64,000 bases of DNA from Diplocarpon mali (lineage: Eukaryota > Ascomycota > Leotiomycetes > Helotiales > Drepanopezizaceae): positions 248,001-312,000 of the forward strand of contig JAENRP010000002.1 of NCBI GenBank assembly GCA_024741835.1, given 5' to 3'. Made by a program: the position numbers and the translations under genes. The notes beneath the pieces are model-generated. The model saw only the letters and a program-made list of their open reading frames with translations. It was not told where the DNA came from and did no database searches. Positions 10,888 to 27,824 of the stretch are shown here, piece by piece (position 1 is the first letter of the stretch; every line of letters starts with the position of its first letter).

Positions 10888-12106
10888 CGTTACCTTGTCC
10901 CTGATGAATCCATCGGATCAACCTACTGTTGCGCTACGAGGAGCCTGAGGCTACAAGGACTGGCTTATGTAACCAGCCCCTGAATTGGCCAAGAAACTCT
11001 CCTCTAAAAGGAGGGTAGATATATAGCTAGATGAGAATTGTTCAAGCCTCTGCCCACCACTAAGAAAGATCCCTATTTTCAAGCCCGACACTTCCACAAG
11101 CGCCTCGAGCAGGTCGCGACAGGTCTGGTTCTGAATATATCCATCTCACCGAAACAAAGCTGCAGCGTCTCCGCAGCCGTATTCGAGCCGCGAGGAGCCG
11201 TTCTGCGTGTGAGGAGGGTCAGAGGCGAGGAAAGCGGCGGTACAGCTTCCACGGCGGAAGAGGTGCGTGCACGCCGTGGCCGACTTGCGAGGTATCCCAT
11301 CCTCCACGATGGATCAAATTAACATGGTGAACTTGGAAAACCATGCGCGGCGAGGGCTTTCGTGATTATCCGCGTTAGGCGCGTGCGTCATCCCTCGTCT
11401 CTTTTATCAGACTGCGGTTTCAAGCACCCCAGCTCCTCTATTTACGAGTGCTTATCCTAGCCGTGATGAGAACGCCAGGGGCTGGGTGATCGAGCTGCTG
11501 ATCTTTCTCTTGCAATATCATCTTGTAGCCTAGACCTGTGGTATGACTACCCAACTCCCTCTCCTCGGAGATTCCCAAAGCGAAGAAAGGCTTTCTACGC
11601 GGTGCCATGGCGAGGAACGAAAAGTGTAATACAAGTAGACGCATATGCGCAGTAGTCAGAGAGCAAGAGAGCTTCGGATACAAGTCGAATGCATCTTCTC
11701 AAAACTCGCACCTACATCGAGCACGGAGAATGATTGCCCGCCCTGGTCTTGCAAAGGATAGCTGATGCGTACGGCTACGAGTCGTAAGCTCTCCCTCTTG
11801 GATCTGCTCTTTCGAATCCTCTTGAAGGCTCGGCGGGCGAGAGAACGCGATGATTTCACGGCTATCCAACGAATCCGTACCAGGGCCCGAGAGGCTCCCT
11901 CGCCAGGTAAACGAGCGACGAACAACTCCATTTCCCAGATCTTTTGCATACCAGGCGTAGTCGCGCGTCTCCTTCGACTTTGCACCGTCCCGTATTACCT
12001 GCGCTGTGCTCCTGGAGCCTCGACCTCAACTAGGCGAGAATCGCTTGCAGCAAGTATGTAGCGCATCGAGAGATCGATTCCTCTGTCATGTTCTCTTCGG
12101 GTCAGT

Positions 12107-12278
12107 GGTTGTTGGCATCACATTAGGTGATTATCTGCACAGGTGAAGCTTCTCGAATACGTTGGATGATATTCGTGTGTAAAAGCTTGCCCTCGAAACT
12201 ACTCCTCGAGAGCGTAGAGTAAATACAGTATTTGCCAAGCCTTCTTATCATATGACTGGTCACATGACCTGCATGCCG
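12107..12278. repeat. Dispersed repeat family A, copy 1
   Basis: About 170 bp that aligns with 31228-31416 in the same orientation, sharing long stretches such as gttggatgatattcg, gtgtaaaagcttgccctcga and tactcctcgagagcgtagag, with scattered differences and small indels. No coding content. Probably the remains of an old mobile element. Confidence 0.75.
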
Positions 12279-12890
12279 ACAGTGGTAGTCCCTTGGATCG
12301 GATAACGCATATATCTTCGCCAGCTAGACTGCAACCCCAGCTCTGATTCTGTTCTGATCTCATCATTTGACAACGCGGTTGCGAGACACCTTCTCGCCAC
12401 GAATGCATCTCCCAAGGATTTCTGGGTCGATTCTCGGCCCTCGTACGTCGGCACGGAGTCGCGGGGATGTGGTCGCCAACCCTGCAGCCAGAGAACAGCC
12501 ATAGGCTGATATATATATAAAGACCACGCAGCAGCCGTGCGGTCACGGCATTCCCGGACATGGCGTCGCGAAGCGCAGATCGAGCCCCTGCGGCGATATC
12601 ACTAGACGTGAGGCCAGACAGAGATAGAAGCCGTGATTCTTTTTTTGCCAGAAGTCGTATGGCAGACCCAGAATATCCCCGACGTGAAACGAGTAATACG
12701 ACGCCACCAGAAAGGCACCGCGGATGTGCGAACGGATGGAGAGATTGCAGCTCGTGGAAATGGTATAAAGGCCGCAGAGGACATGCTCCTCCCTCTCTCC
12801 TGCTCCCCGACACGTCCCAAGGACCCCGAAAGCCGAAACACCAAAACACCAACCCTCCCTGCAGCACTTCACGCCCTCCAAAACACCACG

Positions 12891-13325
12891 ATGCGCGCTC
12901 TCTCCCTCCTCGGTCTCGTGACCGCAGCTCTCGCGCTACCCAGCACCAGCAGCAGCACCCAAGACTCCAACACCGACATCGTCGAGGCCCGCTCACCCTG
13001 GTTCACCGTCCCAGAGGACCCCAACGCAGCCCCTCCCACCTGGGTCAACCACCCCCGCACGATAGAGATGGAATGGCCTGAGAAAGATTATGAAACCAAC
13101 GCCTACGGGTTCAAGATAGGCTTCACTAACATCGGCCGGAGCAGATACTCGGTTACATGGTTTTATGATAGGCCAGATATCGAACAATACACGGTCTTGA
13201 TGAATCCGAAGGATATCGAAGGGCCTCACGTTCCAATGGGGCCCTCGGCGAAATGGGGCTCGTGTACTATCAGCAAATTTGGGAGTAATTTTTCAATGGT
13301 TTTTCTCTATCCCGACGGGTCATGA
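12891..13325 (+). CDS. Small secreted protein of unknown function
   Basis: A single exon of 144 residues starting at the ATG at 12891; the frame is open upstream but this Met begins a typical signal peptide (MRALSLLGLVTAALA). The mature part begins with a Ser-rich spacer, then EARSPWF, and is rich in Pro, Trp and Tyr with just one Cys, so it is not a disulfide-stabilised peptide. Composition suggests a compact beta-rich extracellular domain. I recognise no family. The gene is isolated between gene-poor stretches, a setting often seen for lineage-specific secreted proteins, which makes an effector role possible but unproven. Confidence 0.6.
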   Translation: MRALSLLGLVTAALALPSTSSSTQDSNTDIVEARSPWFTVPEDPNAAPPTWVNHPRTIEMEWPEKDYETNAYGFKIGFTNIGRSRYSVTWFYDRPDIEQYTVLMNPKDIEGPHVPMGPSAKWGSCTISKFGSNFSMVFLYPDGS

Positions 13326-14935
13326 GCCCGTGCGCGAGGTTCCGCGGGGGAGCTTGACTTGGCCATGCCACGAACATCTTGCAGGCATGTGGGTATGTTA
13401 TATAATTTTGCTAAGTATCGCGTTGTGTAGAACCCAAATTGAATCTGCTCTGTTAAAAGAATTCTTAGAGACGATGACTTGACCCCTGTACGCGCTATCC
13501 CGGCCGAGCTGTAGCTCTTGACGGGTCGGCAAGGTACCGATGAAGTCCTTTCGACTTGGAGATAAACAACCCCCCGAGTCAGATGAAGCTGGAACTTCTC
13601 AGGAGACTTGGAACGAATCGTTTGCGCAGTGACCTTTTCTCTGAATGGCTCGACTTTCGACCTGTGCTTATACACTCTAGATTCATACATAAATGAACCT
13701 ACGCTTAGAGCAAGGGCTTGACGATAGATTGAAAGGGAACCAGGCAGGACATAGTATGCAAGGAAACCGGGAGAGAGGAAAGGATATCACGGCCTTGAAG
13801 CTCTCGAAGATCTCCACGAGGGCTGAGATCGATAGAAAGGCTCGTCATTCATAGCTGCTGTCGCGCTCAATACAATCAAAATCACCCGCTGCTACTCGCG
13901 AGAAGGGCTTCTCGTATGCCAGGGAGCCCAAGGTGACTCGATTGCCTCTGCCTTGCCGAGAAGGCACTCGCCCGAGACCTGGAGAGTCCCTCTCCACCGA
14001 GGTCCAGGCTAGGTTCCTGTGAGAGGGATCCGGGTCCCTGCGTAGAGACGGCCGAGCGGCGAGTCGCAGGGAGTCGGGATGCTAGTTCCTCCCGACACCT
14101 GCTCTGTCGAGAGCCTCTTTTCCGCTCGTGCTGTGTCGTTCAAAAGTACATGCAAAGAGCGTTCTTTTGACACATACCACGGGTAGATACCAAGCGCAGG
14201 GTGATCACGAGTCTGTCCAGGTACGACGTGGAACACCAGAGGAGCTACCGCGGGCTGGATGGGAATGCTGCTCTGCCGCCACGGGGGAGACGGACTCCAA
14301 GGTACACGCTAGGTGTTCCATCGCACACTCGCTTTTCAGGAGCCCGTAGGATATGTGTGCGTGTCCCCCAGGTTTCCATGGCACGTCCCGCCCGGCTGTC
14401 GCTTCCTCGAGGCCTCTCTGCAAAGCACACGTTCCCATCCCCTGGCAGCCTCTACAGAGCCCCGACAGCCCCCCCCCCTCCTCGGCGGTTGGGATGCCTT
14501 GTGGATGTGTCGATGTCTCGTGAGCCGTCGGGACGTGGAGGAGGGGCTTAGTGGAATTGATCCTGGTGTGAAATCTGGTTGCTGCGAAGAGCTAGGCTGG
14601 TGAGAAGTGGCATGCGGCTGAGGGGTTGGGTCTTCGAGAACGGCCCTGGCCCTGGTAGAAAGGCTTGGGTGCGAGTAAGCAATATTCCAGGGGGGGGCAT
14701 CAGCATCGGCATTTCCTTGCAGAACCGTGGCAGGGGATGCATGTCTTTCAATTCTTGCTATCCTCTCTGCTCCCATGCGTCGCTCGCTCTCTTAGAGCGG
14801 CTACTTATACTCACTACTATAAAAGCCGGGAGCGCACATCGGGCCTGAGCGAAGCGGTAGAGGTTGGTTGAGTGCTCTGTGTCTCGGCGCAGCACTCCCT
14901 ACCTACATCTTCTGGCTGTCAATCCATTTTCTTCT
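13326..14935. other. Intergenic between secreted protein and slx1
   Basis: 1.6 kb with no supported gene. It includes one copy of dispersed repeat family B (about 13680-14015). Open frames on both strands at 14000-14850 are short, overlapping and featureless. The part just before 14936 is the 3' flank of slx1, which is read from the other strand. Confidence 0.5.
13680..14015. repeat. Dispersed repeat family B, copy 1
   Basis: About 330 bp resembling 34770-35095. The best block is 13905-14012, which shares aagggctt, ggagcccaagg, actcgcccgagacct and cgaggtccaggc-like words in the same order and spacing. The upstream part is more diverged. No coding content is seen. Confidence 0.6.
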
Positions 14936-16492
14936 TCACTCAATCGGTTCTGCATCATCCCACTCACTATCCTCCACAACCGTACCCAGCTCCCCCACCG
15001 AACCGCCTCCACACCTCTCGACGTTCCCGCCCCGCGATCTGGCGCTCTCAACCGAGGCCTCGGAGTCCTCGTCGTCATTGTTGTCGAGCAAGTGCCAGGA
15101 GTCGCCGATTTCGGGGTGGATGTCTCTCAGATGCTCGAGTTCATCTGCGAAATCGGTTTCGCTGGCCTCGTCTGCGTCTCCTTCTCCCGCTTCCTCCTCC
15201 GAGGACTCGATGGGTGGGGAAGCCGTAGCTTTGGCATTCTGTTTCCTGGGGTTCCGGACACGGCTCAGTCTCTCGACTTCTTTCTGCCCGCGCATGCGGA
15301 GGCTAAGTTCCTTGACCATGTCGATCCAGTGAAGCTCTGTGGTGCAGCGGGGACAGGTGCCTTTGTGTGGCAGGAGGACGTCTGCTGCTGCATCTTCTGA
15401 ACCTGGGTTCGCAGTTGGGGCTGGCGACGTGGATGCGGAGGTGGACGGGTCGTTCAGGAAATGAGCGCTAAGACAGGTGAGATGTGATACAGCTTCGCAG
15501 CCGGGCGCAGAGCATATCGCATACACGCCGCCGTCATGCTGCAACTCCTCCTTACACACAGCGCAAGAGCCCTCGCGCTCGAAATCGACTATGTTCTTGC
15601 CTTTCCCGACGTAGGCTTTGATCTCCTCGTACGCAACATCCAGGGCGCCGATGCCGTGACTCGCATCGCTGATCCCGCAAAGCGCATCGGTCGTCCTTTT
15701 TTTGGTCCTCGGGCGTTTATCTGATTCCCCCCCCTCGCCGGAGGATATTGGATCCAAGGGTGGGAAGTCGGTGATGATGGTGATGCGGTCTGGGAATGGG
15801 GCCGCAGCGATTTTGCAGCATTTTTGCCAAGTTTTGTAGACATCCGCGGAGAAAAAGCGGAGGGAGAGCGGCCAGTGCGTGAAAGAAGGCACCCGAAGCA
15901 GGAGATGAAGGTTGGAGAGGAGGGAAGAGACTGTGTGTCTGGGGCGTTTGGGGTGGCCGGATCGTTTGCGTTGTGTCGCGTGTTGGATCCGGCTCGAGGA
16001 GGGGATGTGTAAGGTTATGTGGGGGTTTTGCCAGGCCCATCTGCTTATGTTAGGACGAGGAGACCTGGATGAGAGGAGGAAGAAGGGGGACGACGACAGG
16101 GACGACGACAGGGACGCCGCAACAGAAGGATCTGCGTGCGGCCGCAGTCGTCGATGAAAATAGCAGCACGATCACGTGGCGTGCATCACATGACTCGAAC
16201 TCACTCGAACTGGAGCGCAGCAATGTGACTGGGAAAGCCCGTGACAAGACAGGACATTTCCCATGGCCTCAGGCTCTGGCGACTCGTGCGGACGGCACCG
16301 CCTCTGGCAATGCCGTTATGCTGGCGAAGGCGCCTCACTGTGGACCTTTCAGCAATGTTTCTCGCCTCCGAGTCGCCGAAGATGTGTCTTACCCGGATTC
16401 GGCGTGGAGCCCACATAGACGCTGCTACTCCGGACGGTCGATCTCAGGAGATAGCAGCAGTAGAAGGCGGGGATGGGGCGGTCGATGGCCAT
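14936..16492 (-). CDS. slx1: Structure-specific endonuclease subunit Slx1
   Basis: Exons on the minus strand: 16492-16393, 16337-16205 and 16040-14936, giving 445 residues. The N-terminal GIY-YIG nuclease domain reads FYCCYLLRS...VYVGST (residues 10-30), then VRRLRQHNG with the catalytic Arg region, and ends with the metal-binding Glu78 in LQFEWAWQN. A C-terminal RING-type zinc finger has Cys pairs CAVC (from residue 237) and CPRC, with further Cys/His between. A long acidic Ser/Glu tail follows. With Slx4 it cuts branched DNA such as Holliday junctions and replication forks in the nucleus. Intron 1 is 55 nt; intron 2 is 164 nt, long for this window, with a CTAAC branch site. No Slx4 gene is nearby. 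It is divergent from the demethylase gene, with 2 kb between their starts. Confidence 0.92.
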
Positions 16493-16780
16493 AGGGAGGA
16501 GAAGCTGATGTTGTTTTGGGGAGCGAGGAAGCGAGGAAGCGAGGAAGCGAGGAAGCGAGGGAAGCGATTTTGGTACAGTCGTCGGGGTGCGTGCAGGTGC
16601 AGGTGGGAGTGCCCAGATCTGAGTGAGTATCAGACGTAACCAAGATATGTAGAAACCTATGTCGAAACCTATGTAGGGCACCTGGGAATCAGCCCTGGAC
16701 GTCTGAATTCCGCAACGATTGAGCGAGGCGGCCAGGCAGAGTGGGACGCATAGGAGAAGTCGAATAGAGGAAGAGACACG

Positions 16781-16884
16781 ACTTGAAGACCTGACGGCTT
16801 GAAGACCTGACGACTTGAAGACCTAAAGACTTGAAGACCTAAAGACTTGAAGACCTAAAGGCTTGAAGACCTAAAGACTTAAAC
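16781..16884. repeat. 16-bp minisatellite
   Basis: About 6.5 tandem copies of a 16-bp unit of the form acttgaagacctaaag; the first two copies read gacg instead of aaag at the end. It lies in the non-coding region upstream of slx1. Such arrays vary in copy number between strains. Confidence 0.9.
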
Positions 16885-18397
16885 GTGAGGATAGATCGGT
16901 CACGGGCCGAGGTCAGCCGGCGAGACTGTTTGGATGACAGTTGCATTACAGGATAAAGTAGGTCGGCGATGCATCAACCCATATTACTAGCATTGTTTTC
17001 CCCTCTCATCCTCGTGCCGTGTCTGTACATCGGCCGGGCCCATTCGATGTCATGGGAGGGAGAGGTGAGCCAAGGGTTGGACGGGGGACCCATTGGATTC
17101 GGGGGTGCGGTTTCTACGGGCGCCGTCAAAGATGGATTCAGCAGCGCACTTCTCGCACGATACGCGATACCCTGGCACGTGAGATGCGGCTCTGCCAGAT
17201 CTGCTCTGCCTCGGGCCCCAACAAGATGGCAGGTGCCTCTTCGTCAGGACGAGGAATCCTTCTTGTCTTTGAAGGCAAGCAATCGAGCCCGAGTCCGACT
17301 ACTCGATCCTGGTGCGACCCCGCCGTCGCCTCGTCCGCTACGTTGACGGGCTTTCCAGGTGCGCTGCGTCGAGTAGCATTCCCACCTCCCTGCGCAGAGT
17401 TGCTGCGGTGTTGCCGAAAGCCGGGCCTCCGTAGAGACCCCCCCGACCCAATCAGACGCTCCCGGGTAAAGTACGGAGCTCCCAACTGCGGTGGATCGCT
17501 TTGGCAACGACACGGCTTCGCTGATTGGCCGCATCCGCATCTCACGCTCGGGCGGAGGCACCGGACCCTGGTCGCTATCAAATCGCCAAAACCGACCGTC
17601 GAGTTGATTCGACCACGCCATGGAGATTTTCCCTTCTTCCCTTTGCGCCGGTTTCGCGCATCACGTGTGGGTGCCGGAGCCTCGGTCGAGTTGTCGCTGG
17701 GCATGGCAGTCATGCGAGATCGGGATCTCCAAGCGGCGGTAGACCGACAAACCAGCCACGGCGGAGAGACTCCTGTCGCGAATCCGGCGAGGCGGCTCCG
17801 ACTGATGCGCAGGGATTCCTATCCGAGGCAGCCTTTTCTAGCTGTTCCTGCTAGAGTCAAATAGCAGACGACGAGCCCGCGCTAGCCTCTTTCGGCGCCA
17901 ACTTTTCGGGGCGGAGAGGAGAGAGGCCTGCGAATTGACTGCAGAGCCAGATACAGTAGTGGATACGGTCGTGGAGGCGAGAGGTAGTGCCGTCACCTCC
18001 CATCTGAACCCGCCGCCGGCCCTCCACCCAATCTCGAAATCGAGGCCGGCCTTTTCCACCACCCTCACCATCACCAAACCACCCACTCTCCCTCCCTCTC
18101 TCCCCTCGCCACGACATCCTCAGCCGACCCGCCCACTCTCGTTGAGACGCCCGACAGAGAACAACGACGCGATCCACGACCTGGCTTGCGAGCAGAGTAG
18201 GATGCACTGAGTCCGTCGGAAATTGCGCTTCAGTCGTCGTTGTGGGCAGCAGCAGGTCCGATTGCGAGGAGGCCCAGACCAGAGTCACCCAACAGACCTA
18301 TCTGATTAGTTCGCACTGCCCACTACACAACAATTCGATGCCGATGCCCTAGAGTCCCTCGTCTGCGAATCCCCTCCCTGATCAACACCCTCCGAAA

Positions 18398-18434
18398 NNN
18401 NNNNNNNNNNNNNNNNNNNNNNNNNNNNNNNNNN
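18398..18434. other. Assembly gap (N run)
   Basis: 37 undetermined bases just upstream of the KDM5 start codon, in the presumed 5' leader. True gap length may differ. Confidence 0.99.
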
Positions 18435-18436
18435 AC

Positions 18437-24052
<5,616 letters not shown>

Positions 24053-25441
24053 TCTGATGGGCGTTGGGCAGAATGGCACGCGCGGAGTCCAGTGGCGTTT
24101 TTCCTCTCTTGCCCCCCAAAAGTATGAGTGAGGGGGCAGCGGGCGCATGGGGTCGGCGTTCCTCCATAATTCTTCCGGAGTCTGGAATCCCCCGGCCTGC
24201 ATATTTTTTTTTTTTTTTTTATCTTCGGGCTGTCAATTTGGCTCGCCCTCATCGGTGCAGGCATCCTCGCCACGAATACGGCTGGCTGGGGCACCTCGCC
24301 GGCTGTGTAGGGACTACGGGACCGTGTACGCGTACTATGCATGGTTTCACAACTTGATGGAGTGGTTTTGCGACGTTCGGGGCTCTCAGGGGGTGTAAGG
24401 AGATCTGGGTTGTTGTTTTGTCTGATGATCTGACTGTCGGATGTTTGCTTGCTTGCTACGCGGCGTTGCGCATGGGAGTTTGGCGTGGACGACGGCGAGC
24501 CTGGAGAGGCATGGGCAAAAGGGGGGGGGGGGTTGTTGTACGTATGAGCCGTCGGGGGGGCGCTTGGTTGCCGAGATCCCGGGTGACGGTGTGGAGGTGG
24601 AGGTCCTGTAGATAGCGAACGAGGCTTGGACGAAATCGCATTCCACATCGGAGATGGAGGCTTGAACTTTCGCTTCTCGGTTGCCGGCCGTTGTGGACTC
24701 GGAGGTGTGGTGGTTGAATCGTTTTGTGATGCCGTGGCCGCTCTGCCACGTGCGAACTCTCCCAAGTCACCAATACGTCGACGGGGGGGTTTGGGGAAGA
24801 AGAGCTCGGGGGGTTTTGACGCGGAGCAGCGTCTGCGCCATGCTACCTGCGCCGCCTGTACTCTGCAGCCGAGGACAGCTCGACTGTTGGTTCTCATATA
24901 ACCTTGCGGTTCGACCGGCGACCGGCGATGCCCCATCACAGCCCGCGTCCTCCGAGGTGCCTCTCGCCGTCGCCCCCTCTGGCCCGCGCATCTGTGCATC
25001 CCTCGGCCGGGCTTTCGATCCTTGCGCGGTTCAGGAAAAGACTGGTCCCTCGAGGGATGGGATGATCGAGCAAACACGATTCTCTCTCGGACTGGCCATG
25101 GTTTATATGTGGTATATATAGATAGTTTATATAAATTCATAGAAAAAATTTCCAGTTGCAAAAGAAGCAGTCGAACTTTGTATGTGTAAAGGAAAGAAAG
25201 GATAATCAAGAGGAAAGACTGAGACGGGACCTAACTTGTAGGATGGGATTGTCGAGAAAGAAGTCTCTCTAACTAGCTGTAGTGTATAATTGCCCAAGTC
25301 GGATTGTCAAAAAGTCCCTCTCTCTAACCGGCTATAGTTAAAGGCGGGTCCAAAACTCAGATGCAGAAGAGGGCAAGAAACCAAGTCGGCAAAAGAAAAG
25401 AATCGTGTTCATATGATCTTGGTGGTCCAAGATCCGCAGGA

Positions 25442-25532
25442 TGCGGCTTCTGTGGATCGAACACAGTGCCTCCAGATGTCACGCTCTGAAGTTGGCTTCA
25501 GTCTGGCGCTCTCCCAAGTGAGCTAAAGCCGC
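25442..25532 (-). tRNA. tRNA-Phe(GAA) with an 18-nt intron
   Basis: On the minus strand: acceptor GCGGCTT pairs with AAGCCGC plus discriminator A; D arm TAGCTCACTTGGGAGAGC; anticodon arm CCAGACTGAAG / ATCTGG with anticodon GAA; T arm CTGTGTTCGATCCACAG. The anticodon arm is interrupted after G37 by 18 nt (ccaacttcagagcgtgac), the standard position of nuclear tRNA introns. The A box and B box are intact. Downstream on the minus strand, tcttttcttttg offers a Pol III terminator. It looks functional. Confidence 0.95.
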
Positions 25533-25667
25533 TGCCGGGGATGATATGGCATCGCTGCCGCTGTCAAGGTATATTACCCCATCTTTTTACGATTATCCCA
25601 GAGTGTGAATGTGCCGGAGCTAGTTGCCGATCGCCCTCTATATAGCACCGGGTCCCGAAAATGTGGG

Positions 25668-25830
25668 AGGCAAGGAAGATGGTTGGTGGTATGCAACAAG
25701 GCTGTATTTCTTTGGGGAATATATGCTATAGAAAGTATATATATAGATAGATATATATTGTAGAGACCTGTGCCTGAGGCATCTGCTGCCTATTCCACAC
25801 TGGTACCCCTTATTTTCCAGTCCCGCTCGC
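25668..25830. repeat. Dispersed repeat family C, copy 1
   Basis: About 160 bp similar to 30577-30735 in the same orientation; shared words include gaaaat-gtggga, ggttggtggtatg, agaaagtata, cctgaggc-tctgctg. It starts about 135 bp from the tRNA-Phe gene, on its 5' side. Confidence 0.6.
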
Positions 25831-26283
25831 TCCTAGCCAGCATCGACTGGGGCTCCGCAAGGGCCGCTGTTCGCTAGAGAGGAAGAGGTCGCGACGAGGG
25901 CGCGCCAGATGGCGAGAATGCGCAGCAGCCGCAGCTGATGGGCGATGGGGAGCTGCTTTGTCTCTCGCCCTCTCTCGCTCTCTCGCTCATCTCATCGGTG
26001 CTTGTTGCTAGGAACACGCCATGCCACCGGACCAAAACACCGTCCTCTGTTCGGCTCGGGCATGGTAACCGTGGCCGCGTCGGCGGTTGCTGGGCTTGCG
26101 TCGGAGGCGTACGACGGCCGGCTCCATGGCTTAGGAAGGCCGGCTGGGCAGAAGGAAACCAGGGCTTGAGGCGTGGGAGGTGGCAGATGGCTAGCAAAGG
26201 GGTGACGTTGTAATAATAGGAATACTTGTTGTCGACAGAGGCGATTATACGAAGATACATATCCACGTCATCCATGTTGCGAA

Positions 26284-27357
26284 TCATCGGGGTCGGCCGG
26301 TTGCATCAACCAAGTGCTTGTTGACTGCTGTCAGAGGCTCTCTCCCCTTCCACACAGCATCAATATTCCTCATCGCTTCAGATTCGAACCCGACGTGCCG
26401 ACCACCGCCCTGAACACCCACAATCGGCGAGTCCAGAGTCAGACTCACGCGTCCAGCGTCCCCCCAGCATGGTGGGAAGTGAGAGGAGCCAGTTCCGAGG
26501 CCTTCAATCTCTCAGTGACACGAGGCTCGTTCTCATACACGTCCATCCCGGCACCCACCAACCTCCCCTCCGCAATGGCCTCCTCATCGCCCAGAGAACC
26601 CTTCGCGATATTCACGAACCCACTCCGGCCTTGGACTTCGGCAGCCGCTCTTTCGAGATGACTTTCTGACCCTCCGGGCGCGCGGGAGTCGCGAGAACAG
26701 CCCGATGACGCCGAGGGTTTTGCCTCGCGGGTTACGGGACAGCACGGCGGCGTTCTCGTGACAGTCCGTGAAGTCTGCTGCTGCGCCGCGAGCTGCTGTC
26801 GTACACTAGGCAGGTTCCTGAAGGTGGCTAGGATGAGATGTAGGGCGAAGTCGGCGACGGACTCGGCGGTAGCAGCGGCGCGGGGAGGGTTAGAGGGTAA
26901 GACGTGAATCCTCTGGTGTATTCACCTGGTACAGTACAGGATACCTGTGGTCTGGTCAGTCCCTTGCTTTCTGTTCATCTCATCTCTCTTCCCCCATGGG
27001 GCTACTTCACAACAGCTCACCTCGTTCCACCAGAATATCAACATCAGCCCATTCGAAGCCCTCACCAACCGATGCAAAGATCTTGCACGAGGCGGTAACG
27101 AGAGGAACGAGCTCTCGGTCCCATCGCCCCATTTCGCCGCCAGCATTCTAGAACGGGCGGAAGATGGCGGCGAAGTCTCCCCAACGCTTCTCTCTCGAAG
27201 ATTTCATAGACTCGTCGCGCTGGCGCTCTTCTGTCGATAGTCGCACGACGGTGAAATCCTTTGAGAACGTTGCGGAGAAACTTGTATTGCATCGTACCGG
27301 ATCGCCGATTTGTAACACGATCGGCCTGGTGCCAAATCTCAGAACTGGAGACGCCAT
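26284..27357 (-). pseudogene. NAD(P)-dependent D-2-hydroxyacid dehydrogenase pseudogene (GRHPR-like)
   Basis: Read on the minus strand from an ATG at 27357, the sequence follows fungal glyoxylate/hydroxypyruvate reductase-like proteins: KRWGDFAAIFRPF, then GGEMGRWDREL, ATAESVADFAL, LGVIG, FVNIAKGSLGDEEAIAEGRL, GAGMDVYENEP and a C-terminal FESEAMRNIDAV block, ending at a TGA at 26284-26286. The frame is broken: a TAG at 27148-27150 replaces the Trp usually found after RPF, the middle switches frame at least twice, and the glycine-rich Rossmann loop and the catalytic Arg/His segments are missing or scrambled between about 26640 and 26760. A spliced region near 27080-26960 is still recognisable. 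The W-to-TAG change is a G-to-A transition, as RIP would give, but other mutations are indels. It is dead for activity. Confidence 0.8.
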
Positions 27358-27824
27358 GATGAGAATGCCGGGTAGCTCCTGTACAGGTAGAAATATCTTG
27401 TGAAACAGTTCAAGGATAGAAATGTCCGCAAACAAGCAGTGAAGGATATGGTAGCAGGACGGGAAGAAACGGAAGAATTTCCCTCCTGCGACTTTCTGAG
27501 GCTTGTGATGGCCGATACGAGAGTGCTCTCGTCGCCGAGACGAAGAGACATCGTGGCTCCACAGCGCAAGGTTACACTCATGCTACATGCAGCTCTCATC
27601 ACTCGATCACCGCGCAGAACTTCCTCTGGCGGATCTCTCGTCAGTCTCAATATTTGAGAAAGCAGAGATTCCGTTGTGTTGACTTCTCGGTTGACGAAGT
27701 GGTACGGATAGTAGCGCGTCCGAGGTGGAGCCGACGCAATGACGCGTGAGGCTATCGCTCACCCTCCATGAATTGCTCCCTCTCACTCAGCGGCTTTCCA
27801 AACACCAGCTGGCCCCAGAGCAGC
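27358..27824. other. Intergenic between pseudogene and GST
   Basis: About 470 bp that probably carried the two divergent promoters. No gene is supported. Confidence 0.5.

Larger units (their letters stand above)
9282..12890. other. Gene-poor, GC-rich stretch
   Basis: 3.6 kb without a convincing protein gene. A plus-strand frame is open for about 310 codons (9470-10414) and another for 270 (10174-10983), but they overlap each other and opposing frames, are Arg/Ser rich and have no domain, so they look like GC-driven open frames. The stretch contains a tRNA-Gly-like relic (10791-10887) and one copy of a dispersed repeat (12107-12278). The last few hundred bases should hold the promoter of the secreted-protein gene at 12891. 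Confidence 0.5.
24053..26283. other. Intergenic with tRNA-Phe
   Basis: 2.2 kb. It holds the demethylase 3' region, an 18-T run near 24205-24222, the tRNA-Phe gene (25442-25532) and a dispersed repeat (25668-25830). Long minus-strand frames at 23938-25209 are shadows of the demethylase and of low-complexity DNA and show no domain. Confidence 0.5.

Noticed and set aside
9470..10983. Two overlapping plus-strand frames of 314 and 269 codons
   Set aside because: Arg/Ser/Pro-rich, overlapping one another and opposing frames, one crossing a tRNA-like relic; no domain or splice logic.
17019..17864. A 281-codon plus-strand frame between slx1 and the demethylase, with a 191-codon antisense frame
   Set aside because: Neither has a domain; mutual overlap in GC-rich DNA is expected by chance.
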